This document shows, piece by piece, positions 1 to 6,462 of a stretch of DNA of 7,347 nt. The notes under the pieces are model-generated. The model made no database searches. It was not told where the DNA came from and was given only the letters and a program-made list of their open reading frames with translations. The translations under genes were made by a program, and so were the position numbers. The stretch's first letter is position 1. Each line of letters begins with the position of its first letter. Source of the DNA: DATMBL01 sp050735975 (GTDB lineage: Bacteria; Desulfobacterota; Binatia; UBA9968); the NCBI GenBank assembly GCA_050735975.1, contig JBOHVS010000303.1:1-7347 (forward strand). Reading direction: 5' to 3'.

Positions 1-35
1 TCCCTCTGACTCACCCTCAACTCCCATTCGCTCAT
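1..35 (-). CDS. N-terminal fragment of a probable transposase (partial)
   Basis: On the minus strand an ATG at 35-33 follows a near-consensus Shine-Dalgarno AAAGGAGGAG (50-41) and opens a frame reading MSEWELRVSQR before the window ends. Eleven residues are too few to assign a family by homology. From memory, an early Ser-Gln-Arg stretch resembles the start of ISNCY/IS1202-like DDE transposases, which open with similar residues before a helix-turn-helix. An IS21 IstA-type protein is the main alternative. The position just inside a repeat-bearing IS terminus supports a transposase. The call rests on context and the ribosome-binding site rather than on a visible domain. Confidence 0.45.
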   Translation of the reverse strand, partial: MSEWELRVSQR

Positions 36-72
36 CCGATCTCCTCCTTTGGAGAGAAGATCCTACCCGAGA

Positions 73-119
73 GGGTGACATTTTCGCTGAACAATTATGG
101 GGTGACACTTTCGCTGAAC
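73..119. repeat. Two 20-bp direct repeats within the IS terminus
   Basis: GGGTGACATTTTCGCTGAAC at 73-92 recurs at 100-119 with a single change (T81 to C108), at an offset of 27 bp. Tandem copies of this kind near an IS end are usually transposase-binding sites. Their 27-bp spacing is not a whole number of helical turns. No further copy occurs in the window, which fits the other terminus lying outside it. Confidence 0.75.
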
Positions 120-143
120 TACCACAAAATATTTAAACGGGTG

Positions 144-171
144 TTGACAGAGCGTTCAATACAATTATATA
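144..171 (+). promoter_or_regulatory. Sigma70-like promoter of the IclR gene and downstream operon
   Basis: A perfect -35 hexamer TTGACA (144-149) is followed after 16 bp by TATATA (166-171). Transcription would start near 178, only a few bases before the TTG start at 185, giving a very short leader. The -35 box lies about 17 bp outside the inferred IS tip, so the element has replaced whatever lay upstream. This is the only recognisable promoter in the window and, given the tight spacing downstream, may drive all seven plus-strand genes. Confidence 0.6.
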
Positions 172-192
172 GAGCCAAATTAAGTTGAACGC
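152..192. promoter_or_regulatory. Inverted repeat around the -10 box: candidate IclR operator
   Basis: GCGTTCAA (152-159) is matched perfectly in inverse by TTGAACGC (185-192). The half-site centres are 33 bp apart, about three helical turns, and they flank the -10 box and include the TTG start codon. A second, imperfect arrangement shares the left arm: GTGTTGA (141-147) with TCAATAC (156-162), 6 of 7 matching, overlapping the -35. IclR-family regulators commonly bind palindromes in their own promoter, so autoregulation here is plausible. The assignment is inferred from position and symmetry. Confidence 0.4.
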
Positions 193-964
193 GATCGACA
201 AGCTCTTTCATCTACTCGAGCAATTTACGGATGACAAGTCCCAGTGGGGAGTGCGCGAGCTTTCTGCGCGAATCGGGTTGTCGCCGAACTTAACTCACTG
301 GTATTTGAAGAACCTCGAACGGAACCGGGTCGTCCGAAAAGATCCCGACAGCGAGAAGTATGAGCTGGGGTATCGGATATTCGAGCTGGCGAACCGCAGC
401 TCAAGGTTGACCGTAATTCGGAACGCGGCGCTATCGGTCATGAGCGAGTTGAGCCATTCCACGGGAGGCACAACCGTTCTGAGAGTCCTCGACGGCGCCG
501 AGCTTTTATGTTTGGCCTCGATCGAGGGGCCTTCATCGCTGAGGGTCCACTACGCCGAGGGGACTCGGGTTCCATGCAACTATGGCTGTGTCGGCAAAGT
601 GCTCATGGCTTACGGTGACGAAAGACAGGCTGAGAAAATATTTCGCATAAATCGGATAAAGAAATTCACCGATCGCACCGTCCTCGATCTGCCTGCGCTC
701 AGGCGAGATTGGGCCAAGATTCGTTTGCGCGGTTGGGCATACACCAATGGGGAAACGATCCCAGGCGCTCGGGCGGTGGCGGCGCCCGTTTGGGATTCTT
801 CAGGCAGGGTTTGTGCCGGTTTGGGTGTTACGTTTCCGTCGGTTGCCTTGCCAAAATCGCGAGTCAACCGGCTTGCGCAAGCCGTTGTCGAAGCCGCGAA
901 TAAAATATCCCGCGAGTTGGGTTGGATGGGTTCGGTACCAAAGAAAGTTACAAAGGCAGGGTGA
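185..964 (+). CDS. IclR-family transcriptional regulator
   Basis: 259 residues, the usual IclR length. A winged helix-turn-helix occupies about residues 1-66 (helices around WGVRELSARIGLS and the following THWYLKNLERNRVV, wing near 53-63). A linker helix follows, then the IclR effector-binding domain at about 80-245, with the typical GTRVPCNYGCVGKVLMAY stretch (126-143) and the NGETIPGARAVAAPV segment (188-202) that lines the ligand pocket in the family. IclR proteins sense small aromatic or organic acids and control adjacent catabolic genes, so this is probably the local regulator. The start is a TTG at 185: an in-frame stop lies at 170-172, and the only alternative is a poor ATT at 179. No good Shine-Dalgarno is visible, and the predicted leader is very short. 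The stretch normally carrying S-x-S-T-V-H-R-L-L reads SPNLTHWYL, so DNA specificity may be unusual. Confidence 0.9.
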   Translation: MNAIDKLFHLLEQFTDDKSQWGVRELSARIGLSPNLTHWYLKNLERNRVVRKDPDSEKYELGYRIFELANRSSRLTVIRNAALSVMSELSHSTGGTTVLRVLDGAELLCLASIEGPSSLRVHYAEGTRVPCNYGCVGKVLMAYGDERQAEKIFRINRIKKFTDRTVLDLPALRRDWAKIRLRGWAYTNGETIPGARAVAAPVWDSSGRVCAGLGVTFPSVALPKSRVNRLAQAVVEAANKISRELGWMGSVPKKVTKAG

Positions 965-992
965 GTCATGAGAAGCCGTTGGCTTCGATCCT

Positions 993-999
993 GGGGAGG
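993..999 (+). promoter_or_regulatory. Ribosome-binding site that sets the UbiD start
   Basis: GGGGAGG lies 6 bases upstream of a GTG at 1006. The protein then begins MLFNDLRDYVATLEKLGEL, which is where UbiD proteins normally begin. The frame is open upstream to a TTG at 922, and a GTG at 961 overlaps the IclR stop, but neither is preceded by comparable spacing or yields family-like residues. Confidence 0.7.
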
Positions 1000-1005
1000 T
1001 TGGAA

Positions 1006-2421
1006 GTGCTGTTTAACGATCTTAGAGATTATGTCGCAACGCTCGAAAAACTGGGCGAGCTGAAAGTCATTTCGGGAGCGAGTCCAAACCTGGAAATCGG
1101 CGCCATCACCGAACTCGCTTCCTTTCGAAATAAATGCCCGGCGGTGCTTTTTGATTCGATTCAGGGTTTTAAAAACGGCTATAGAGTTCTCACGAATTTC
1201 TTATCGAACCGGGTCAGAGAGCGGCTGGTATTTGGAGTCTCTAATGACCTGACGGATCCTGAGGCAGTGTTGTTCTGGAAAAACCGGTTGAAGCAGTTCG
1301 AACCGATTGAGCCGAGAGAAGTGAAGGATGCTCCCGTCAAACAAAACGTGCTGCTCGGAACGGACGTCGATCTCAACCGTTTCCCCTGGCCGAAATGGCA
1401 TCAACGGGACGGTGGCCCATACATTTGCGCCACGTCCTCTGTAACCAGGGATCCTGAATCCGGTTATATCAACGTGGGTTCTTACCGGTTCATGTTGCTG
1501 GGCAAAAATAAAATCGTTGCCCATATCGGTTCGGGTCATCATGGCGACGTGATTCGGAAAAAATATTGGGCGAAGGGAAAACCATGCCCGGTGGCTATTT
1601 CTCTCGGTCAAGAGCCGTCGCTTTTAGTAGCGGCAGGTACCAACATGAATTGGGGAGTATCGGAATACGGGTTCGCCGGTTGGATGCGAGGATCTCCGGT
1701 GGAGGTTACCAAGGGCGCTGTTACGGACCTTCCGATCCCGGCCACCGCCGAGGTGGTATTGGAGGGAGAGATGCTGCCGCCGGGCGAAGGAATGGAAATC
1801 GAAGGTCCATTCGGTGAGTTTTCGGGATATTACGGCGGCGGCGCGCGACCTGCGCCGGTGACAATGATCACCAGCCTTCTATTTCGGAACGACCCGATCA
1901 TTCTTGGAGCGCCGCCATTTCTGGGAAGCAGCCGCGGGGTTCTTTCCTCCAGAGGCATTTTGGTTTGGAACGAGTTGGAGGCGCTGGGTATTCCCGACAT
2001 CAAGGCTGTCAACTACTCATGGGGTATGTGCATCATCTCCCTGAAGCAGGCGTATCCGGGCCACGCGATGAGAGCGGCTCATGGGGCGATGGGCGGCACT
2101 GCAGGCTATCATGGGAGATTTGTGATTGTCGTGGATGAAGACATCGATCCGTACAACTTGGAACAGGTTCTATGGGCCATCGCGACCCGATGCGATCCGG
2201 AGACGTCTTTGGACGTCTGCCGCAGAATCTGGAGTTACAAGATCGATCCGCGCTTGCCGAAGCACAAGAAGGAAGTCGCCGACTACACGGGATCGGTAGC
2301 GATCATCGACGCTTGCCGGCCTTATCATTGGATCGACGAGTTTCCGGCGACGACACAGATCAGCGAGGAGATCCTGAAAGAGACGAATACTAAGTGGGGA
2401 AAGATTCTTGGAGAAGATTAA
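1006..2421 (+). CDS. UbiD-family prenylated-FMN-dependent (de)carboxylase
   Basis: 471 residues from the GTG at 1006. UbiD enzymes reversibly decarboxylate aromatic, heteroaromatic or alpha,beta-unsaturated acids in the cytoplasm using prenylated FMN and Mn2+/K+. By comparison with Fdc1, the metal and cofactor ligands are present as Asn156 (in INVGSYR), His179 (in GSGHHGD) and Glu220 (in VSEYGFAG). The catalytic Arg-Glu-Glu set is present as Arg161 plus Glu266 and Glu271 in the EGPFGE motif. An active enzyme is therefore expected. The C-terminal part (DEDIDPYNLEQVLWAIATRCDP, then IIDACRPYHWIDEFP) is typical of catabolic UbiD homologues rather than of the ubiquinone enzyme alone. The substrate cannot be read from sequence; the neighbours suggest an aromatic or N-heterocyclic carboxylate. 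No UbiX-like cofactor synthase is in the window, so prenyl-FMN must come from elsewhere in the genome. Its gene starts 41 bp after the IclR stop. Confidence 0.92.
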   Translation: MLFNDLRDYVATLEKLGELKVISGASPNLEIGAITELASFRNKCPAVLFDSIQGFKNGYRVLTNFLSNRVRERLVFGVSNDLTDPEAVLFWKNRLKQFEPIEPREVKDAPVKQNVLLGTDVDLNRFPWPKWHQRDGGPYICATSSVTRDPESGYINVGSYRFMLLGKNKIVAHIGSGHHGDVIRKKYWAKGKPCPVAISLGQEPSLLVAAGTNMNWGVSEYGFAGWMRGSPVEVTKGAVTDLPIPATAEVVLEGEMLPPGEGMEIEGPFGEFSGYYGGGARPAPVTMITSLLFRNDPIILGAPPFLGSSRGVLSSRGILVWNELEALGIPDIKAVNYSWGMCIISLKQAYPGHAMRAAHGAMGGTAGYHGRFVIVVDEDIDPYNLEQVLWAIATRCDPETSLDVCRRIWSYKIDPRLPKHKKEVADYTGSVAIIDACRPYHWIDEFPATTQISEEILKETNTKWGKILGED

Positions 2422-2442
2422 CCTGAAGACACGAAAATTACC

Positions 2443-2447
2443 GGAGG
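2443..2447 (+). promoter_or_regulatory. Ribosome-binding site of the M29/NicX-like gene
   Basis: GGAGG lies 6 bases before the ATG at 2454, in the 32-bp gap after the UbiD stop. A second ATG at 2460 is 12 bases away and less likely. No terminator-like hairpin is visible in this gap, which supports read-through from the UbiD gene. Confidence 0.7.
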
Positions 2448-2453
2448 TGTTCT

Positions 2454-3512
2454 ATGGTCATGGCTGAAAGATACGGTGTTCCATCAACAAAAATCATCGG
2501 GCTGATGAAGAGCTGGCAGGTTCCATTCCGAAATGTGCAGAAAGGAGACCGGCTGCTCGTGCTTACTGACGATGCGATGGATCCGATGGTTTGGCAATCT
2601 GCAATGGCAGCCATCAACGAGCGAGGTGGGGAGGTTACCCTCGCCTTATACCCCAGACGCACGTATCACTGTGCGGATCCATCGGCCATGGCGGTCTCGG
2701 CTGCTAAAGAAGCCGATGTGGTTGTGGCATTAACGACCACCGCCCTGAACAGCGGCACGCCCGGATTGCGCTCGATTCGAGCCGAAGGTGGCGGCTCGGG
2801 ACGTACGCCTATTTGGTTAATGGAAGAGACTACAGTGGAGATTCTTACCGAAGGCGGCGGTCGGGCAACCCTTGAAGACCTGCAACAGATCTGCGATCTC
2901 CAGAGAAGGGTCGGCGAAGTCTATGACAAAGGTAAGAAAATCCGCGTTACGTCAAAGGGCGGGAGTGATCTCGTGGCGGATATTACGGGCATGCCGCCCG
3001 GTCACTTTGCCGAACGATGGGGCAAATTGCCGTTCGAGCGAAACGAGAAATCCGGCAGGCTGGGCTCGGGCACATGGCCATTCGGTGAAATTCACGTCGA
3101 ACCGGTTCCGGGCACGGCGAACGGCACCATCGTTTGGGATACGACCTCTCATTATCCTCCGGGCCTATGGCGGGAACCGGTTGCCCTGACGATTAAGGAT
3201 GGGCGTGTGGTCTCCATCGACGGAGGAGCGGAGGCCGACCAGGTGCGTTGGTATCTTGAAACTTACGGCGACGAAAACTCCTGGCGCGTCGGCGGCGAGA
3301 TTGCGGTCGGCACCAATCACCGATGTTGGGCTCCGATGGGCCTTATGCGCAACGACAAGAAGAGTTTCGGCGCCATGCATTTCGGGATCGGCCACGGGGC
3401 GGATCGCGGCAAAATCAATAGCAAGCTGCGACTTGAAGGCATCGCCTCGCGCGTCACGTTTGTGGTGGACGACAATAAGGTTGTTTGTGAAAACGGACAG
3501 TTCAAGGTGTGA
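2454..3512 (+). CDS. M29 aminopeptidase / NicX-fold protein, altered metal site
   Basis: 352 residues, close to NicX (2,5-dihydroxypyridine 5,6-dioxygenase, about 350 residues) and to M29 aminopeptidases. Shared landmarks are the Rossmann-like N-terminal half (about 30-160), VTSKGGSDLVADITG (165-179; VRSKAGSD in NicX), TWPFGEIHVEPV (207-218), GTIVWD (224-229), the VALTIKDGRVVSIDGG stretch (243-258), GGEIAVGTN (280-288) and MHFGIGH (308-314). Glu212, Glu282 and His309 match M29-type metal ligands. The His-x-Asp pair that both M29 peptidases and NicX (His318/Asp320) use appears here as Lys324-Leu-Arg326, and NicX His265 is replaced by Glu282. A standard dinuclear peptidase or Fe(II) ring-cleaving dioxygenase is therefore doubtful. 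It may use a different metal set, catalyse another reaction, or bind without catalysis. The alignment was made by eye from memory. Context ties it to aromatic catabolism. Confidence 0.75.
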   Translation: MVMAERYGVPSTKIIGLMKSWQVPFRNVQKGDRLLVLTDDAMDPMVWQSAMAAINERGGEVTLALYPRRTYHCADPSAMAVSAAKEADVVVALTTTALNSGTPGLRSIRAEGGGSGRTPIWLMEETTVEILTEGGGRATLEDLQQICDLQRRVGEVYDKGKKIRVTSKGGSDLVADITGMPPGHFAERWGKLPFERNEKSGRLGSGTWPFGEIHVEPVPGTANGTIVWDTTSHYPPGLWREPVALTIKDGRVVSIDGGAEADQVRWYLETYGDENSWRVGGEIAVGTNHRCWAPMGLMRNDKKSFGAMHFGIGHGADRGKINSKLRLEGIASRVTFVVDDNKVVCENGQFKV

Positions 3513-3518
3513 GGAAGG
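3511..3518 (+). promoter_or_regulatory. Ribosome-binding site that sets the OsmC-family start
   Basis: GAGGAAGG overlaps the stop codon of the upstream gene and sits 8 bases before the ATG at 3527. This favours that ATG over the GTG at 3509, which overlaps the upstream stop (GTGA) and has no usable site. Confidence 0.6.
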
Positions 3519-3526
3519 CGACACTT

Positions 3527-4078
3527 ATGCTGCGTATCGATCCGGGAGTTAAGGAAGAGCTGCTTGAGCGGATAGAGAAGAGAAGTCGTGAGAAATCTCC
3601 CAAAGGCGGATTGATCAAAGTCAAGTCCAGAGTCATTCATCATATGCAGATGAAAGCGGAAGCCGATGGATTTGCTTTTATTTCCGATGAGGGCGAGAAC
3701 GTGGGTGGATATGGAGCGGGACCCGCTCCACTGCGCTACTTCCTTGCGGGCGTCATGATGTGCCATCAAGTGTGGTGCGTCAAAGCCGCCGCGTTGCTGG
3801 ATGCCCGTATCGAGTCCGTCGAGGGAAACATCGGCGGGCATCTCTCCCCTGATGGCGCTTACTCCAAAGAGGACATTGAAAACTTTTTTGAAAAAATCTC
3901 GTATGAGGTCGCAATTAACAGTCCCGAAGAGCCCGCAAAAATCATCGCCGTCGTTGAAAAAGCCGGTTTGCGCTGCCCCGCTTTCGGAACGGTTAACCTC
4001 GCGGTGCCGATAGATTTAAAGGTGATTCACAACGGAAATATTATTCTGGAAAGAAATCTGACGCCAAGAAGCCGTTAA
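3527..4078 (+). CDS. OsmC-family thiol protein
   Basis: 183 residues from the ATG at 3527. OsmC/Ohr proteins reduce hydroperoxides with two conserved cysteines, and other family members have unknown roles. Recognisable parts are GPAPLRYFLAGVMMCHQVWC (residues 65-84), where the first catalytic-type Cys (Cys79) sits in the central helix, and the beta-strand motif RCPAFGTVNLAV with Cys150, the usual second Cys. An extra cysteine lies at 84. The basic N-terminal stretch (about 1-35) is longer than in E. coli OsmC. The gene sits between the NicX-fold gene and the molybdenum hydroxylase and starts 14 bp after the preceding stop, so it is probably co-expressed for the pathway rather than as a stress gene. 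Possible roles are removal of peroxide or reactive by-products from the hydroxylase, or a thiol-linked reaction on an intermediate. The family call is fairly safe; the function is open. Confidence 0.8.
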   Translation: MLRIDPGVKEELLERIEKRSREKSPKGGLIKVKSRVIHHMQMKAEADGFAFISDEGENVGGYGAGPAPLRYFLAGVMMCHQVWCVKAAALLDARIESVEGNIGGHLSPDGAYSKEDIENFFEKISYEVAINSPEEPAKIIAVVEKAGLRCPAFGTVNLAVPIDLKVIHNGNIILERNLTPRSR

Positions 4079-4083
4079 AGAAT

Positions 4084-6462
4084 ATGGAATTTGCTCTTAA
4101 ACCTCCGATCGGTGAGCCGGTAAAAAGGAAAGAAGCGCTTCGCTTTGTCACCGGTACGGGCACCTACGTCGACGATATTTTGCTTCCGGGAACTCTTTAC
4201 GCGGCCTTCGTGCGGAGTTCCTGCGCGCACGGAAGGATAAAGAATATCGACACCGAGCAAGCTCGTCCGATGCCCGGCGTGCACGCCGTCTTTACCGGAA
4301 AGGACGTCAAGGACGATCTAAAGCCGTTACGGGTAGGGGCGCCGCTGATGAGAACCGTCAAGCTCCATGCGCTGGCAGTGGCCAAAACCAGGTATTTCGG
4401 CGAGCCGCTCGCGGTCGTGGTCGCGGACAGCCGTTATCTTGCGGAAGATGCGGCGGAAGCCGTAGTTGTCGACTATGATCCGTTGCCGCCGGTCATTGAT
4501 CCGGAGGCTGCAATAGAATCGCAAGGGCCCTATGTACACGAGGAGATCGCCAGCAATGTCGTGTACGAAATGCATTTCGCCACCGAGGGAATCGATCGCG
4601 TATTCGAAAAAGCCGACCATGTCATCAAGGAACGGATTCGCAGCCACCGGATTACCGCCAGTCCCATCGAGCCGCGGGCCTATCTGGCGAGCTATGATCG
4701 GCAAAACGGCAGCCTCACGATGTGGTCCGCCACCGCGAATGCCCATTCTCTACGGACGCGCATCGCGGAAACCATGGGCTTTTCGGAAAGCAAGATCCGG
4801 GTCGTGGCCCCGGACGTCGGCGGCTCGTTCGGAGTCAAGATTCAGACCTACCAGGAGGAGCTGCTCCTTCCTTATCTTTCCTTGCGGCTCGGGCGGCCGG
4901 TGAAATGGTATGAAACGAGAATTGAGCATTTTAAGAATGGGCGTCACGGCCGGGACCAGATTCATTATATCGAAGTCGCGCTTAGCAAGGACGGAAGAAT
5001 TTTAGGCATCCGAGACAAAATCATTGCCGACATGGGGTCTACTTACACCGTGGACCATTCGATCATGGCAAGCGCTCTGTACGTGCCGGGCGTCTATGAC
5101 GTTCAAAATTACAAAGTCGACGCATTCGGTGTGGCAACCAATAAAACAACCCACGGGTCTTTGAGAGGAATCGGTAAAGCGGACGCTTCCTATATCATCG
5201 AGCGCATGGTCGACATCATCGCGCGCAAGCTGGATATGGACCCTGTGGAGATCCGGATGAAGAACTTCATTCCGGCAGAGGCCTTCCCGTACCGTAATGT
5301 CACCGGCGCGCTATACGACAGCGGCCGGTATCATCTCTGTCTCGAGCGCGCACTGGAACTTGCCGATTACGACAAGCTGAGGAAAGAGCAGCGACAGTTG
5401 AGGGAGAAGGACGTCTACCGGGGAATCGGGATCGGTTTCATCATGGAACCGACGAGTTCCAGCAGAATTTATGCAACCGGCGGTTACGCGTCCTGCCGGG
5501 TCAGAATCGAGCCGTCCGGGGCGGTCAGCGTTTATTCCAGTATGGGGGAACAGGGGCAGGGTCACGAAACCACCATTGCCCAGATCATCTCTGCTCAAAT
5601 CGGGATTCCGGTCGAGAAAATCGAAGTGGTTCATGGAGATACTTCATCGACGCCTTATGGTTTCGGCACCGGCAGCAGCCGGTCTTCGGTGGTGCTGATG
5701 CCGTCGGCTTGGGTTGCCGGGCGGAAGTTGCGCTTGAAGTTGCTCGGTATCGCCGCTCGACGTCTGAATGTTATTCCGGAGGAGCTCCAAATCGAAAACG
5801 GCAAAATCCTGGCGAGAGATCGGCAAGACCGGGCAATGGAGATCTCTGAAGCGATCAAGATCGCGTACGGCGCGATTCACCTCTTGCCGGAGAATATGGA
5901 ACCGGGCCTGGAGACCACGGGCTATTTCGTCAATCCCAATATCGACTATGAGGCTGATCAACAGGGCCGGATGAACACGTTTTCGAGCTATCCATACGCG
6001 GCGGTCGTGGCGGTTGTGGACGTCGATGTCGAAACCGGTTTTGTGAACATCGTGAAATACTTCACGGTGCATGATTGCGGGAACATGATCAATCCGCAGA
6101 TCGTAAACACCCAGCATTACGGCTGCGTCGTTCAGGGAATTGGAGCCGCGCTTTACGAGGAGCTTATCTATGACGGCGACGGTCAGCTGTTGACGTCCAC
6201 TTTCATGGACTACTGCTTGCCGACCGCGCAAGAGGTGCCTGAAATTGTTCTGGATCATATCGTGACTCCGAATCCATTTACTCCCTTGGGAGCAAAAGGC
6301 GCGGGAGAGACCGGGATGCTGGGTCCCCCGCCTGTGCTGTGCAATGCCGTGGAGGACGCTCTTGCTCCCCTGGGAGTGAAGATACTGGAGACGCCGCTGA
6401 CTCCGGAACGAATACTGAATTTGATTGACAAGGCGCGATGCGAGAGGGCGGGTCGTGCTTAG
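4084..6462 (+). CDS. Molybdenum hydroxylase large subunit (xanthine dehydrogenase/CoxL family)
   Basis: 792 residues, the normal length for the molybdopterin-binding subunit. It hydroxylates (or reductively dehydroxylates) an aromatic, heteroaromatic or aldehyde carbon using water and passes electrons to the [2Fe-2S] partner encoded next. The N-terminal hammerhead domain covers about residues 14-130. Cofactor-binding motifs follow: SPIEPRAYLA (193-202), DVGGSFGVK (244-252), RGIGKADASYIIER (361-374), GEQGQGHET (488-496) and GAKGAGETG (736-744), with Glu742 as the expected catalytic glutamate. The active-site loop reads HGSLRGIG (357-364) and has no cysteine, so this is not an AYRCSFR-type CO dehydrogenase. 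No signal peptide is seen; the protein should be cytoplasmic. The start lies 5 bp after the OsmC stop with only a weak purine-rich site, suggesting coupled translation. No FAD-binding medium subunit is adjacent. Confidence 0.93.
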   Translation: MEFALKPPIGEPVKRKEALRFVTGTGTYVDDILLPGTLYAAFVRSSCAHGRIKNIDTEQARPMPGVHAVFTGKDVKDDLKPLRVGAPLMRTVKLHALAVAKTRYFGEPLAVVVADSRYLAEDAAEAVVVDYDPLPPVIDPEAAIESQGPYVHEEIASNVVYEMHFATEGIDRVFEKADHVIKERIRSHRITASPIEPRAYLASYDRQNGSLTMWSATANAHSLRTRIAETMGFSESKIRVVAPDVGGSFGVKIQTYQEELLLPYLSLRLGRPVKWYETRIEHFKNGRHGRDQIHYIEVALSKDGRILGIRDKIIADMGSTYTVDHSIMASALYVPGVYDVQNYKVDAFGVATNKTTHGSLRGIGKADASYIIERMVDIIARKLDMDPVEIRMKNFIPAEAFPYRNVTGALYDSGRYHLCLERALELADYDKLRKEQRQLREKDVYRGIGIGFIMEPTSSSRIYATGGYASCRVRIEPSGAVSVYSSMGEQGQGHETTIAQIISAQIGIPVEKIEVVHGDTSSTPYGFGTGSSRSSVVLMPSAWVAGRKLRLKLLGIAARRLNVIPEELQIENGKILARDRQDRAMEISEAIKIAYGAIHLLPENMEPGLETTGYFVNPNIDYEADQQGRMNTFSSYPYAAVVAVVDVDVETGFVNIVKYFTVHDCGNMINPQIVNTQHYGCVVQGIGAALYEELIYDGDGQLLTSTFMDYCLPTAQEVPEIVLDHIVTPNPFTPLGAKGAGETGMLGPPPVLCNAVEDALAPLGVKILETPLTPERILNLIDKARCERAGRA

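Larger units (their letters stand above)
1..126 (-). mobile_element. One end of an insertion sequence, body running off the left edge
   Basis: Read on the minus strand from 126, the sequence begins with a tip TGTGGTAGTTCAGCG, passes two near-identical 20-bp direct repeats (100-119 and 73-92), then reaches a strong ribosome-binding site and the ATG of an ORF that points away from the tip. Multiple direct repeats inside a terminus that starts with TG, followed closely by an inward-reading transposase gene, is the layout known for IS21-type and some ISNCY (IS1202-like) elements. The family is an inference, because only the first residues of the ORF are present and the other end is outside the window. 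The exact outer boundary (about 126) is also inferred. No target-site duplication can be checked. Confidence 0.55.

Noticed and set aside
73..119. CRISPR-like repeat pair
   Set aside because: There are only two copies, with a 7-bp gap, at an IS-like end; there is no array and no cas gene.
1201..1611. Minus-strand frame of 136 codons within the UbiD gene
   Set aside because: It is antisense to conserved UbiD motifs and has no recognisable domain; the plus-strand frame explains the region.
2422..2453. Possible terminator between the UbiD and NicX-fold genes
   Set aside because: No stem-loop with a T-run is visible in this 32-bp gap, which is largely taken up by the ribosome-binding site.
2454..3512. 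Naming this gene nicX as a true 2,5-dihydroxypyridine dioxygenase
   Set aside because: The overall fold motifs match, but the His/His/Asp iron ligands are not where expected, so the specific function is not supported.
3317..3841. Minus-strand frame of 174 codons across the NicX-fold/OsmC junction
   Set aside because: It covers two genes with clear family motifs on the other strand and has no family resemblance of its own.
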